DNA of 64,000 bases from an uncultured Alphaproteobacteria bacterium (GTDB lineage: Bacteria; Pseudomonadota; Alphaproteobacteria; RF32; CAG-239): positions 62,001 through 126,000 of the forward strand of contig CAKQPS010000005.1 of assembly GCA_934270475.1 (NCBI GenBank), read 5' to 3'. A model generated the notes under the pieces. That model ran no database searches and was not told the origin of the DNA. It worked only from the letters and a program-made list of their open reading frames with translations. Positions within the stretch are counted from its first letter, which is position 1, and the number at the start of each line of letters is the position of its first letter. The translations under genes were made by a program, and so were the position numbers. This document shows positions 1 through 7,033 of this stretch, in pieces.

Positions 1-113
1 ACACTCAGCCCGAGCTTCACAAAATTTCTCCCCATACTTTAAACCTGACATAGAGTATACCCAAACGATTTAAGATGAAAAGATGGAATTTAAATAGTCT
101 ACAGATTTTTTTG

Positions 114-1067
114 CTAAAACATACCTTTTTTGCGAAAATAAATAATCACAATCAAGGTTGCCAGCACAGAAAGCGACAACACCACCCAAAAGCCGTACTG
201 CATATTTGCCGCCGGAACAGCCACATTCATTCCCCAAAAGCTTGCCAACATGGTTGGGATTGACAGCACAATCGTAATAGCTGCCAAAAATTTCATCACC
301 AAATTCACATTATTATTGATAATAGAGGCAAAACCGTCCATCATTCCCTCTAAAATGGAGCGGTGCATATCCACCATTTCAATAGCTTGTTTATTTTCCA
401 CAATAACATCTTCCAGCAAATCAATGTCATCTTCGGTAAATGCCAGCAGTTTTGAAGTTGCCGGAGACTTTATCATACGAAGGATTTTTTCCAAAACCAA
501 ATGATTATCACGCAGAGCCGTCGTAAAATAAACCAAAGATTTTTGAATTTCTATCAGTTGAAAAAGCTCCTGATTATTGGTTGTTTGCTTCAAAGCATCT
601 TCAATATGCTCGGTTTTACGGTTGATAATTGCCAAATAGCGCAAATAAAATTGAGTAATTTTATATAAAATCAACAGCATAAAGCGCGAGCGCTCGCGCG
701 TATCAAAGGTTTTTGCCGTATTTTTATTAAAAGCCCCAAGGATTCGGTTATCTTTAGAACAAATGGTCAAAAAGTTTTTAGCCGAAAACACCAAACCGCA
801 AGGCAGCGTATCAAAATTACCCTCTTCGTCCAGCAGCGGCAGATTGATAATTGCCGAAAAGACTCCGTCATCAACTTCGGTGCGCGAACGTTCATCGGCA
901 TCCAAAGAATTTTTCAAAATATCCGAATCGACCTTCAACATAGAAGAAACCTGTTCAATTTCTTCTCCTGTCGGGTTTATCAAACTAAACCATGCTTGGG
1001 AAACATTGCGTGATTGCTTGAGCTTGACTAATTTGCCGCCGTTTTCAGTTTTATAAATTTTCAACAT
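114..1067 (-). CDS. corA: CorA-family divalent cation channel
   Basis: This is a CorA-type magnesium/cobalt channel of the inner membrane, 317 aa with the chosen start. The C-terminus has the family signature Gly-Met-Asn (in SFWGMNVAVP) between two hydrophobic segments and ends in a short basic tail (YFRKKGMF), as in CorA pentamers where only the last two helices cross the membrane. The long N-terminal part is the cytoplasmic, charged, helical domain. The ATG at 1067 is preferred over an in-frame codon at 1100 because AAAGGAG lies 10 nt upstream of it. The gene is followed upstream by tRNA-Leu on the same strand and has no co-directional partner in view. The family is clear; the transported ion is inferred. 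Confidence 0.93.
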   Translation of the reverse strand: MLKIYKTENGGKLVKLKQSRNVSQAWFSLINPTGEEIEQVSSMLKVDSDILKNSLDADERSRTEVDDGVFSAIINLPLLDEEGNFDTLPCGLVFSAKNFLTICSKDNRILGAFNKNTAKTFDTRERSRFMLLILYKITQFYLRYLAIINRKTEHIEDALKQTTNNQELFQLIEIQKSLVYFTTALRDNHLVLEKILRMIKSPATSKLLAFTEDDIDLLEDVIVENKQAIEMVDMHRSILEGMMDGFASIINNNVNLVMKFLAAITIVLSIPTMLASFWGMNVAVPAANMQYGFWVVLSLSVLATLIVIIYFRKKGMF

Positions 1068-1113
1068 AGCCAGCCCACTCCTTTGACAAATATAAAGCAA
1101 AGTCAGTTTTTTA

Positions 1114-1199
1114 TGGTGCGGCCAAGAAGACTTGAACTTCCATGAACTTAGTTCATAACGACCTCAACGTTACGCGTCTACCAATTTCGCCATGGCCGC
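1114..1199 (-). tRNA. tRNA-Leu (anticodon GAG)
   Basis: An 86-nt class II tRNA read on the minus strand. The acceptor arms GCGGCCA and TGGCCGC pair fully, the anticodon stem TAACG/CGTTA encloses the loop TTGAGGT giving anticodon GAG, and a long variable arm (TGAAC/GTTCA) is present as expected for leucine. The T-loop TTCAAGT is typical. The 3' CCA is encoded in the DNA (1114-1116). Confidence 0.96.
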
Positions 1200-1286
1200 A
1201 GCCCCAAAAAACACCTTACAAATAATATAATCTCTTTAAATAATCAAGCATTTTTTTCAGCGGTGCAAAAAAAATCTAAAAAGATA

Positions 1287-1315
1287 TTGACAAAATAAAC
1301 AGAATATGTTATCTA
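1287..1315 (+). promoter_or_regulatory. Candidate promoter of the lipoprotein gene
   Basis: TTGACA (1287-1292), a 17-nt spacer and TATCTA (1310-1315) lie about 55 nt before the lipoprotein start. The same stretch also contains TCTATTTG at 1312-1319, one base from the Bacteroidota -7 consensus TAnnTTTG, so either reading is possible. Confidence 0.45.
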
Positions 1316-1369
1316 TTTGTCATAAAGCAAATTTTTAACACTATTTTTAATCCTTTATTTTTCTACGTT

Positions 1370-2137
1370 ATGAAGAATTTTATTTTTTCTTTGGTAACAA
1401 TGTTGGTAATGTTGTTCACCTGTGTTAGTCTTTCCTCTTGCGGTAACGACAACAAGTCTAAAACCGCAGAGCCTGACGCATCGACCGAGTCTTCTGAGGA
1501 TATCGGCGATGTTCTGAGTCAGGTCGACTTGTTCGACGGCTACACCATCTTCCAGTCATCTATCGTGCCCTTTGGCGAAACTGAATCCAAGGTGCGCGCC
1601 GGTCTAAAGAAAGATGGTAAGATTCTCATTGAGCCTCGATTTGCCAACATCACGTATGATGCAAATCTCAATGGTTTCAAGTGCTATACTGACGCCAAGC
1701 TGTACACTGTTGCCGACATGAATGGCAAAGTGCTGCGTGAAGGTGGATACGAGCGGGTCGAGCGTGAGAATGACGGCGCCGTCTATCGTTTCTTCAACAA
1801 GGACAAGATGGCTGTCTACGTCGCTAAGGCTCAAACCTCTTGGGGTATGTACGAAAAAATAGTTGTGACCGACCATTTCGTATTTCTCAAGGAGAACAAT
1901 CTCTGGGGTGTGAAATCTCTCGACGGAAACTATGAGTTTGACAGAGCTTATAACAGAGTTTACATTGTAAACTACAAGTCCGCCAAAGACTTTGCTGTTG
2001 TAACATGCATCGAAGGCGAATGGAAGCTCTGCGATCAGAACAATGCCTATTACGACACTTCTGAGGCAGAAATCAAGGAACTTATTAAATTCCCTGTCGG
2101 CGAACCTGTCGGTGAGCTTGATTATGCAAAATTCTAA
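1370..2137 (+). CDS. Lipoprotein with WG-like repeats
   Basis: A 255-aa secreted lipoprotein. Residues 1-24 are a lipoprotein signal with the lipobox LSSC, so Cys24 should be the lipidated residue. A low-complexity acidic linker follows, then a beta-rich part with WG-repeat-like units (GLKKDGKILIEPRF; NNLWGVKSLDGNYEFD). No enzyme motif is visible. No Shine-Dalgarno sequence precedes the ATG; the region before it is only A/T-rich. Codon use favours AAG and GTC/CTC, unlike the AAA/GAA-rich neighbours. The gene has its own promoter and a strong terminator. Signal style, missing SD and composition together suggest acquisition from a Bacteroidota donor, which is an inference. Function unknown. Confidence 0.75.
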   Translation: MKNFIFSLVTMLVMLFTCVSLSSCGNDNKSKTAEPDASTESSEDIGDVLSQVDLFDGYTIFQSSIVPFGETESKVRAGLKKDGKILIEPRFANITYDANLNGFKCYTDAKLYTVADMNGKVLREGGYERVERENDGAVYRFFNKDKMAVYVAKAQTSWGMYEKIVVTDHFVFLKENNLWGVKSLDGNYEFDRAYNRVYIVNYKSAKDFAVVTCIEGEWKLCDQNNAYYDTSEAEIKELIKFPVGEPVGELDYAKF

Positions 2138-2144
2138 CTTCTGA

Positions 2145-2189
2145 AACAAAGACACATTCTTAGCTGATTGTGTCTTTGTTTGTTTTTTA
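2145..2189 (+). terminator. Rho-independent terminator after the lipoprotein gene
   Basis: AACAAAGACACA (2145-2156) pairs perfectly with TGTGTCTTTGTT (2169-2180) across a 12-nt loop and is followed by TGTTTTTT. It starts seven bases after the lipoprotein stop codon. Confidence 0.9.
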
Positions 2190-2193
2190 AAAT

Positions 2194-2222
2194 TTGACAA
2201 AGTCTTTGCTTTTTGATATGCT
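2194..2222 (+). promoter_or_regulatory. Sigma70-like promoter of the 61-aa ORF
   Basis: TTGACA (2194-2199), 17-nt spacer, TATGCT (2217-2222). It lies directly after the preceding terminator and 37 nt before the start of the small ORF, so a separate short transcript is expected from about 2229 to 2490. Confidence 0.6.
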
Positions 2223-2259
2223 AATCAAAGTTAATCTATAATTATTAAATTTTTTTACC

Positions 2260-2445
2260 ATGGTTGATAAAGTTAATATCACATCTTCTGATGTTGTTGA
2301 AAACGGTTGCAACGACCTTTTCGACCCGTATGATTTGTTGGGACAAGGTGTAAAAAACCCTAAGTCTTCGTCTTGGCACGGTAACAAAGATTTGCCACAA
2401 GCTCAAGACAGTCCGCACCATTCCCGCCGAGATGACTTTCTCTAA
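2260..2445 (+). CDS. Small protein of unknown function (61 aa)
   Basis: A 61-residue ORF flanked by its own promoter (2194-2222) and terminator (2459-2492), which is the main reason to believe it. The product is hydrophilic, with no signal peptide or membrane segment, and ends in a His/Arg/Asp-rich tail (HHSRRDDFL). There is no Shine-Dalgarno sequence before the ATG, as for the lipoprotein gene just upstream, and base composition is similar to that gene. I do not recognise a family. The alternative is that the transcript is a small RNA and the reading frame is incidental. Confidence 0.4.
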   Translation: MVDKVNITSSDVVENGCNDLFDPYDLLGQGVKNPKSSSWHGNKDLPQAQDSPHHSRRDDFL

Positions 2446-2458
2446 ATTAGAGCCAATC

Positions 2459-2492
2459 AAAATCCGCTTTTTTTAAAGGCGGATTTTTCTTT
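2459..2492 (+). terminator. Rho-independent terminator
   Basis: AATCCGC (2461-2467) pairs with GCGGATT (2479-2485), with an A/T-rich loop and a TTTCTTTTT tail. It ends the transcript of the 61-aa ORF. Confidence 0.85.
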
Positions 2493-2553
2493 TTATAAGC
2501 ACTTTTTTAATAATCGCCGCCTTATAATACGCCATTATTTTGGAGAGATTGAA

Positions 2554-3246
2554 TTGTTTGAATATAAAGTAAACAAACTGCGGAAACCGGCAAAAAATTT
2601 GATTGTTTTTTTACATGGTTACAATGATTGTGTTGAAAATCATGCCGATACTTTCACAACCTTGCGCAAACAGCTCTCCAATAGTTATGTGGTTATGCCC
2701 CGAGCCGCCGATGTTTGCGAAAAAAATCCGCTTCAGTTTCAATGGTTCGGCATGCAGCAATACGATTCGGAGAATCTGCGTTCTAAGCCGGAAACCGAAA
2801 CCAAACACATCAATGCCATCTATAACAAAACCGCGTTTGCCATAGACGCCAAGGCTCGGCAAATAAACAGTTTTATTGATGAATTGCAAAAAAAATACGG
2901 CATTGACAATGCGCACACCTATCTCATAGGCTTTTCGCAAGGCGCCATGCTGGCTTTATATACCGCAATCAGCCGCTCTGCCCAAATCGGCGGAGTTTTT
3001 GCCCTTTCCGGCTTAATTGCCGGACGCAAGCTATTGGCAAAAAAAGTAAATTCTTTACCGCCGGTATATCTTTTTCACGGACGGAATGATTTAAAAGTTC
3101 AGTTTAAAACCCTTAACTCTACTATTTTTTGGCTAAAGCGCCATGGACTGGCTGTCAAAATTTTCACCTATGCTGAACTGACGCATCATGTAACTCAGCA
3201 GGAAATTGCTGAAATTTGCGCCGTTATCAACAATCAAAGCCGCTGA
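2554..3246 (+). CDS. Phospholipase/carboxylesterase family alpha/beta hydrolase
   Basis: A 230-aa cytoplasmic serine esterase of the phospholipase/carboxylesterase (YpfH-like) family. Visible parts are the oxyanion-hole segment FLHGYND near the N-terminus, the nucleophile elbow GFSQGA in the middle, an Asp in FHGRNDLKV and a His in ELTHHV near the C-terminus, giving the full Ser-Asp-His triad. Length fits the family. The start is a TTG at 2554, chosen because GGAG lies 8 nt upstream and no ATG is better placed. A TATAAT sequence at 2523-2528 is a possible -10 element. The physiological ester is not predictable from the sequence. Confidence 0.88.
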   Translation: MFEYKVNKLRKPAKNLIVFLHGYNDCVENHADTFTTLRKQLSNSYVVMPRAADVCEKNPLQFQWFGMQQYDSENLRSKPETETKHINAIYNKTAFAIDAKARQINSFIDELQKKYGIDNAHTYLIGFSQGAMLALYTAISRSAQIGGVFALSGLIAGRKLLAKKVNSLPPVYLFHGRNDLKVQFKTLNSTIFWLKRHGLAVKIFTYAELTHHVTQQEIAEICAVINNQSR

Positions 3247-3248
3247 AT

Positions 3249-3359
3249 CTACACATCTTTCACATAAATCAGATACCACCGGTGCAAAACCATCATACTA
3301 AGCAAATAATAGCATAGTTTCCAGCTGGAAAAATCCCGCGTAACTTCCATATAGTCCAT
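3249..3359 (-). CDS. Possible 36-aa small protein
   Basis: A short minus-strand frame of 36 codons that starts with ATG at 3359 behind GAGAG and ends in TAG. The product is aromatic-rich with a moderately hydrophobic centre (YYLLSMMVL) and could be a small membrane-associated protein. It ends two bases after, and opposite to, the end of the esterase gene. Support is only the plausible start signal and the otherwise empty region, so this is a weak call. Confidence 0.28.
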   Translation of the reverse strand: MDYMEVTRDFSSWKLCYYLLSMMVLHRWYLIYVKDV

Positions 3360-3484
3360 CTCTCAAAAACCTTTACTAAATTTAGAATATTAAATTTTTA
3401 ACTCTTATTATTACGAATCGGATAATAACATATTATTACTAAAATTCAATCAAAAAGTTATATTTTTTTCTTTTACAGATTTAA

Positions 3485-3526
3485 ATTAAAAAAAGAGACC
3501 CACACAAAAAATGTATGAGTCTCTTT
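3485..3526 (-). terminator. Terminator of the CxVC membrane protein gene
   Basis: AAAGAGAC (3492-3499) pairs with GTCTCTTT (3519-3526). On the minus strand the stem is followed by seven T residues, so it terminates the membrane protein gene that ends at 3547. The region 3360-3484 is A/T-rich and shows nothing else. Confidence 0.85.
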
Positions 3527-3546
3527 CTTTTGGCTCTAACGCCTAA

Positions 3547-4137
3547 TTATTTGCTAAAATCATAAATATCCGAACCGTCATCAGGCAAAGCCGGAGCTGT
3601 ATTTTCTGCAGCTGTTTCAGCCGGCAGAGGTTTGCAAACCTCAAAATAGTTCACGGCATAACTGGTTAAAGCCAGCGCGGCAATCGGCAGCACCACTTTT
3701 TCAAACGGAAAATGCGCGTGACCGCCGTTTCTGGCTTTCATCCATTGATAGAACACCGAACTATATGTCAATACAGCCGCGCCTAACAAAGTACAAAACA
3801 AAAACGGATCCAAATAAAAAACTAAAATCGGTTTTGGCGTATAAACCAAATCTTTTATATAAACACCGGCAATCATGGAAATTGACAAAACTATCAAAAG
3901 CGGATTGCGAAAGGCAAAATTCCAGCCTTTTTTATCGCACCACAAAATTGTCCAATAACCGACAAGCATCAACAAAGCTCCTGTCCAAACAGCAATCACA
4001 CTGTCATCAACCCCCAAGTTGCGGGCAACTTCCAAACCAACGGCAACTCCCACCGTGCAAACCGCGCACGCCGGATTAGCATAACTCGGCACAACATAAA
4101 AAATAGCAGCGGCAAGAGCCAAACTGAAAAGCAACAT
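3547..4137 (-). CDS. Integral membrane protein with PACAVC motif
   Basis: A 196-aa polytopic inner-membrane protein of unknown function. After an N-terminal hydrophobic segment the sequence has NPACAVCTVGVAVGLE, a CxxC pair at the membrane surface, then LGVDDSVIAVWTG and about five further hydrophobic stretches, ending in an acidic tail (ALPDDGSDIYDF). The arrangement of a Cys pair followed by a Gly-rich helix and a VDD motif resembles conserved hypothetical membrane proteins I associate with Patescibacteria and some gut bacteria; I cannot name the family. The ATG at 4137 is chosen because AAAGGAG lies 8 nt upstream; an upstream in-frame start would lack a site. The cysteines suggest redox or metal chemistry, as a guess. 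Confidence 0.7.
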   Translation of the reverse strand: MLLFSLALAAAIFYVVPSYANPACAVCTVGVAVGLEVARNLGVDDSVIAVWTGALLMLVGYWTILWCDKKGWNFAFRNPLLIVLSISMIAGVYIKDLVYTPKPILVFYLDPFLFCTLLGAAVLTYSSVFYQWMKARNGGHAHFPFEKVVLPIAALALTSYAVNYFEVCKPLPAETAAENTAPALPDDGSDIYDFSK

Positions 4138-4214
4138 ATTTAATTCTCCTTTGTTTTTTCTTACCATACGTAATTTAGCAGATAAATCAACATATTTTTT
4201 ACAAACACACAAAA

Positions 4215-4241
4215 GAAAACCGCCGACGGAGTTATCGGCGG
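4215..4241 (-). terminator. Terminator of the 130-aa hypothetical gene
   Basis: Minus-strand CCGCCGA (4241-4235) pairs with TCGGCGG (4226-4220) and is followed by TTTTCTTTT. It lies 28 bases after the stop codon at 4270. Confidence 0.8.
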
Positions 4242-4269
4242 ATAAGGAGAAACAAACTATAAAATATAA

Positions 4270-4662
4270 CTATCCGTTTACTGCGGCGCGGCTCTGAGCC
4301 ATTAGAATAACAGCGGTTTTAGCGGTTTGCTTATCATATTCTTCCGGATGTTTTTTCTTAAAATCTTCTTTAAATTTTTTAGGAGAGCCAAAGCCTTCTT
4401 GCCGATAAGTATTAGCAACCATCGCCAACATTCCGTCGGTAGACACATCTTTACCGGCAATAGCATTAAACTTAGCGATTGAAGCATTCATTTTTACGGC
4501 CGATTCATTATCCGGCAAATTCCGGCTTTTTAACCCGCGTTTAGAGTGAGAGTGCTTAATAACGGCACTGGCTAAATCTAACAGTCTGCTTTTATCTTTT
4601 GCGGCATTTTCCAACAATTTCATAAATTGCTGACCGGCAGTAATTTTTTTCTTTTCAGGCAT
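4270..4662 (-). CDS. Hypothetical basic protein (130 aa)
   Basis: A 130-aa soluble, lysine-rich, helical protein with no signal peptide or membrane segment. The C-terminal half (MLAMVANTYRQEGFGSPKKF and after) looks like a compact helical domain, but I recognise no family. The ATG at 4662 is used: GGAGG lies 6 nt upstream, whereas the adjacent in-frame GTG at 4665 would sit too close. It lies in the slot where many alphaproteobacteria carry dxs after ispA, separated from ispA by about 75 bp, but shows no resemblance to Dxs. Confidence 0.65.
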   Translation of the reverse strand: MPEKKKITAGQQFMKLLENAAKDKSRLLDLASAVIKHSHSKRGLKSRNLPDNESAVKMNASIAKFNAIAGKDVSTDGMLAMVANTYRQEGFGSPKKFKEDFKKKHPEEYDKQTAKTAVILMAQSRAAVNG

Positions 4663-4738
4663 CACACACCTCCGTTTTCATAATTATATTTTATGTTTTC
4701 AGCATATCATAAAAACGGCTGTCATGCAACAGATTTTT

Positions 4739-5635
4739 TTAGTGGTTGCGTTCTATAATAAAGCGGGCAAGTTCTTGTAAAACTTCAGCTTTTTTGCCGA
4801 AAATTTCAACATCTCTGATTGCTTCTTCCGTAAGTTTAAACGCCAGCTTTTTAGCCTCTGCCGCCCCAAATCGGCTGACAATAGTAAACTTGTTTTGAGA
4901 TTCGTCTTTATGCAAAGTTTTTCCAACCAAATTTTGGTCGCCTTCAAGGTCCAAAATATCATCGCTGATTTGAAAAGTCTGCCCAATTTTGCGGGAATAG
5001 CTGACCAATACCTGACGCTGTTCCAGCGGCGCTTGTCCCAACACCGCTCCGGCTTCGCAGGCATAACGCAGCAAACGACCGGTTTTCATTTCTTCCAAAC
5101 GTGCGATAATATCCTCATCGCCTTTATCGGTTCCGGTGGGCTCTGCATACAAATCCAAAGTCTGACCAGCGACCATGCCGCCAAAGGCACCGGCGGCGTC
5201 TGAAAGCAGCTGAACCAAGGTCAAACGGATTTCCGGACGCAGTTCCAAAGCTGATGACAGTACTCTGAAAGCATAAGTTAAAAGCCCGTCTCCTGCCAAA
5301 ATTGCGGTTGCCTCGTCAAATTTTTTATGACAAGTCGGATTGCCGCGGCGCAGGTCGTCATTATCCATTGCCGGTAAATCGTCATGAATCAGCGAATAAG
5401 TATGCAGCATTTCCAAAGACACCGCTGCCGGCAAAGCTGTTTTATAATCCACATCAAACAAAGCCGCGCATTGACAGAGCAAAAACGGACGCAGACGCTT
5501 GCCGCCGTTCATCAGCGAATATTCCATTGCTTCAACCACTCGCTTTTCGGCTCCGGTCGGCAGCGGCAGATATTGCGCCAAATCAGCATTAAATTGCGCA
5601 GAAAATTCTTTCAAGCTTTGTTTGATGTCTGTCAT
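4739..5635 (-). CDS. ispA: Farnesyl diphosphate synthase
   Basis: A 298-aa short-chain prenyl diphosphate synthase that condenses IPP with DMAPP and GPP to give farnesyl diphosphate in the cytoplasm. The first Asp-rich motif DDLPAMDNDD is at residues 85-94 with the NGGKRLRP motif before it at about 43-50; the second is SDDILD near residue 220. The two residues inserted in the first motif are as in bacterial FPP synthases. Its ATG shares one base with the xseB stop codon (TAATG), so the two are translationally coupled. Product chain length is inferred from the family. Confidence 0.94.
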   Translation of the reverse strand: MTDIKQSLKEFSAQFNADLAQYLPLPTGAEKRVVEAMEYSLMNGGKRLRPFLLCQCAALFDVDYKTALPAAVSLEMLHTYSLIHDDLPAMDNDDLRRGNPTCHKKFDEATAILAGDGLLTYAFRVLSSALELRPEIRLTLVQLLSDAAGAFGGMVAGQTLDLYAEPTGTDKGDEDIIARLEEMKTGRLLRYACEAGAVLGQAPLEQRQVLVSYSRKIGQTFQISDDILDLEGDQNLVGKTLHKDESQNKFTIVSRFGAAEAKKLAFKLTEEAIRDVEIFGKKAEVLQELARFIIERNH

Positions 5636-5880
5636 TATTCCTCCACCTTGTCTAAAGGTTCTGTCGAAACAACGCCTTCCGGCGACACATTTATTTTTTC
5701 AATTTTCAGCTGGGCGGCTTTCAGCTTTTCTTCACAGAATTTTTTTAAGGCTGTTGCTTTTTCATAGGCTTCAACCGCATCGTCAAGTTTTATTTTTCCG
5801 CCTTCCAGCTCACGGACAATGCTTTCCAGCTGAACCAGCGCGTCTTCAAAGCTCAATTTGCTTAAATCTAAATCTTTCAT
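5635..5880 (-). CDS. xseB: Exodeoxyribonuclease VII small subunit
   Basis: An 81-aa acidic, helical protein matching XseB, which binds XseA in the cytoplasmic exonuclease VII. The core LSFEDALVQLESIVRELEGG is the typical N-terminal signature, followed by the heptad-rich helix DAVEAYEKATALKKFCEEKL. The ATG at 5880 is chosen because GGAG lies 7 nt upstream; the in-frame start 18 bases further upstream has no site. It forms an operon with ispA, the usual alphaproteobacterial arrangement. Confidence 0.93.
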   Translation of the reverse strand: MKDLDLSKLSFEDALVQLESIVRELEGGKIKLDDAVEAYEKATALKKFCEEKLKAAQLKIEKINVSPEGVVSTEPLDKVEE

Positions 5881-6018
5881 TTTTTTCTCCATTTGCAAAT
5901 AGCTTAGCTCATTGTTTTATTTTTACAACGAGATTCTGCAACTTATTAAACTATTTATCATCAAAAACCGTGCTTATGATTTATATAAAATTGCCCTAAA
6001 AGATGCTATATTAAAATT

Positions 6019-6036
6019 ACTATGAATTTTCATAGT
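6019..6036. repeat. Perfect inverted repeat in a divergent promoter region
   Basis: ACTATGAA (6019-6026), two bases, TTCATAGT (6029-6036). It lies between the divergent xseB-ispA and flavoredoxin-like genes and could be an operator. No regulator gene is adjacent. Confidence 0.4.
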
Positions 6037-6053
6037 TTTATTCCTGACAAAAT

Positions 6054-6081
6054 AGGTCTGTCGTAAAAAAGCGGCAGACCT
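6054..6081. repeat. GC-rich hairpin before the 6091 promoter
   Basis: AGGTCTG (6054-6060) pairs with CAGACCT (6075-6081), extended by CG pairs, without a T-run on the plus strand. It directly precedes the promoter at 6091 and may be an operator or a weak terminator. Confidence 0.4.
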
Positions 6082-6090
6082 TGACTTTGC

Positions 6091-6119
6091 TTGACTGTTA
6101 AAAAAATCGGGTATATACT
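6091..6119 (+). promoter_or_regulatory. Sigma70-like promoter of the flavoredoxin-like gene
   Basis: TTGACT (6091-6096), 17-nt spacer, TATACT (6114-6119), about 35 nt before the ATG. Confidence 0.75.
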
Positions 6120-6153
6120 GCCAAAAGTTTAATATGTAACGGGAGTTTTATTT

Positions 6154-7026
6154 ATGGCAAAGATTGCATGGCGCGCCGGAACATTGATGGCGCCGCTGCC
6201 GCCGGTTTTGGTTTCTTGCGGCTCAATGGAAAATCCAAACGTGATGACGGCGGCATGGACGGGAATTTTGTGCAGCGACCCCACATTGGTATATGTTTCG
6301 CTGCGTCCGTCGCGTTACAGCCATAAAATTATCAGCCAAACCAAAGAATTTGTTATCAATCTGCCGACCGTTGCGCTGGCAAAACAGGTTGATATGTGCG
6401 GCGTAAAAAGCGGGCGCACTGTCAACAAGTTTGAACTGACCGGTTTAACCGCCGCTCCGTGCTCAAAAATAGCCGCGCCGCAAGTTTTGGAATCTCCGAT
6501 TTCTTTAGAATGCCGCGTGCTGGAAATTAAACACCTCGGCACAGAAACTCAGCCGGCAACGCATGATATGTTTTTGGCAGAAGTTTTAGCAGTCAATGTT
6601 GATGACAAATATATTGATGAAAACAACGCTTTGCATTTGGAAAAAGCCGGACTGCTTGCCTATGCCCACGGCTTCTATTACGCTTTGGGCGAACAGCTTG
6701 GCAAATTCGGCTGGTCGGTAGAAAAAGACGCCACCAAACGCAAACGTGCCGAAAAAGAAAAAGCCGAAAAAATCCAAAAGAAAAAAACTTTTTCCAAACG
6801 CAGCGATTTTAAGCATAAAGATTTTAAGAAAGACGGCAAGGAAGATAAAAAAGATTTCAAGCCGCACCGCCGCAAATTCGGCGACGCCAAAAAATTCAAA
6901 TCTGACGAGCGAAAAACTTTTAAACGCGGAGCCGCAGAACGCAAACCGTTCAACAAAAGAAAACCGGCAGAAGCCAAACCTGTTGAACACAAAGTTCCCC
7001 GCAAAACTCTAACCCTCAAAAAATAG
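6154..7026 (+). CDS. Flavin reductase-like protein with long basic tail
   Basis: A 290-aa protein whose first 190 residues are a flavin reductase-like (flavoredoxin) FMN-binding split barrel: PPVLVSCG near residue 20, NVMTAAWTGILCSDPTLVYV at 30-50, and RPSRYSHKII at about 53-62. It probably binds FMN and reduces flavin or transfers electrons in the cytoplasm. From about residue 190 there is an unusual 100-residue tail made almost only of Lys, Arg, Glu, Phe and Asp in short repeats (KHKDFKK, HRRKFGDAKKFK), predicted disordered. Such tails occur on nucleic-acid-binding proteins; its role here is unknown. GGGAG lies 8 nt before the ATG. The next gene starts 8 nt after the stop, so they form an operon. 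Confidence 0.85.
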   Translation: MAKIAWRAGTLMAPLPPVLVSCGSMENPNVMTAAWTGILCSDPTLVYVSLRPSRYSHKIISQTKEFVINLPTVALAKQVDMCGVKSGRTVNKFELTGLTAAPCSKIAAPQVLESPISLECRVLEIKHLGTETQPATHDMFLAEVLAVNVDDKYIDENNALHLEKAGLLAYAHGFYYALGEQLGKFGWSVEKDATKRKRAEKEKAEKIQKKKTFSKRSDFKHKDFKKDGKEDKKDFKPHRRKFGDAKKFKSDERKTFKRGAAERKPFNKRKPAEAKPVEHKVPRKTLTLKK

Positions 7027-7033
7027 GTGCTGC

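Noticed and set aside
1604..2200. Long minus-strand ORF (198 codons) opposite the lipoprotein gene
   Set aside because: The plus-strand frame has a lipoprotein signal, promoter and terminator; the opposite frame has no start signal and no family resemblance.
2187..2460. Minus-strand ORFs of 66 and 71 codons opposite the 61-aa ORF
   Set aside because: The promoter and terminator in this region point to plus-strand transcription.
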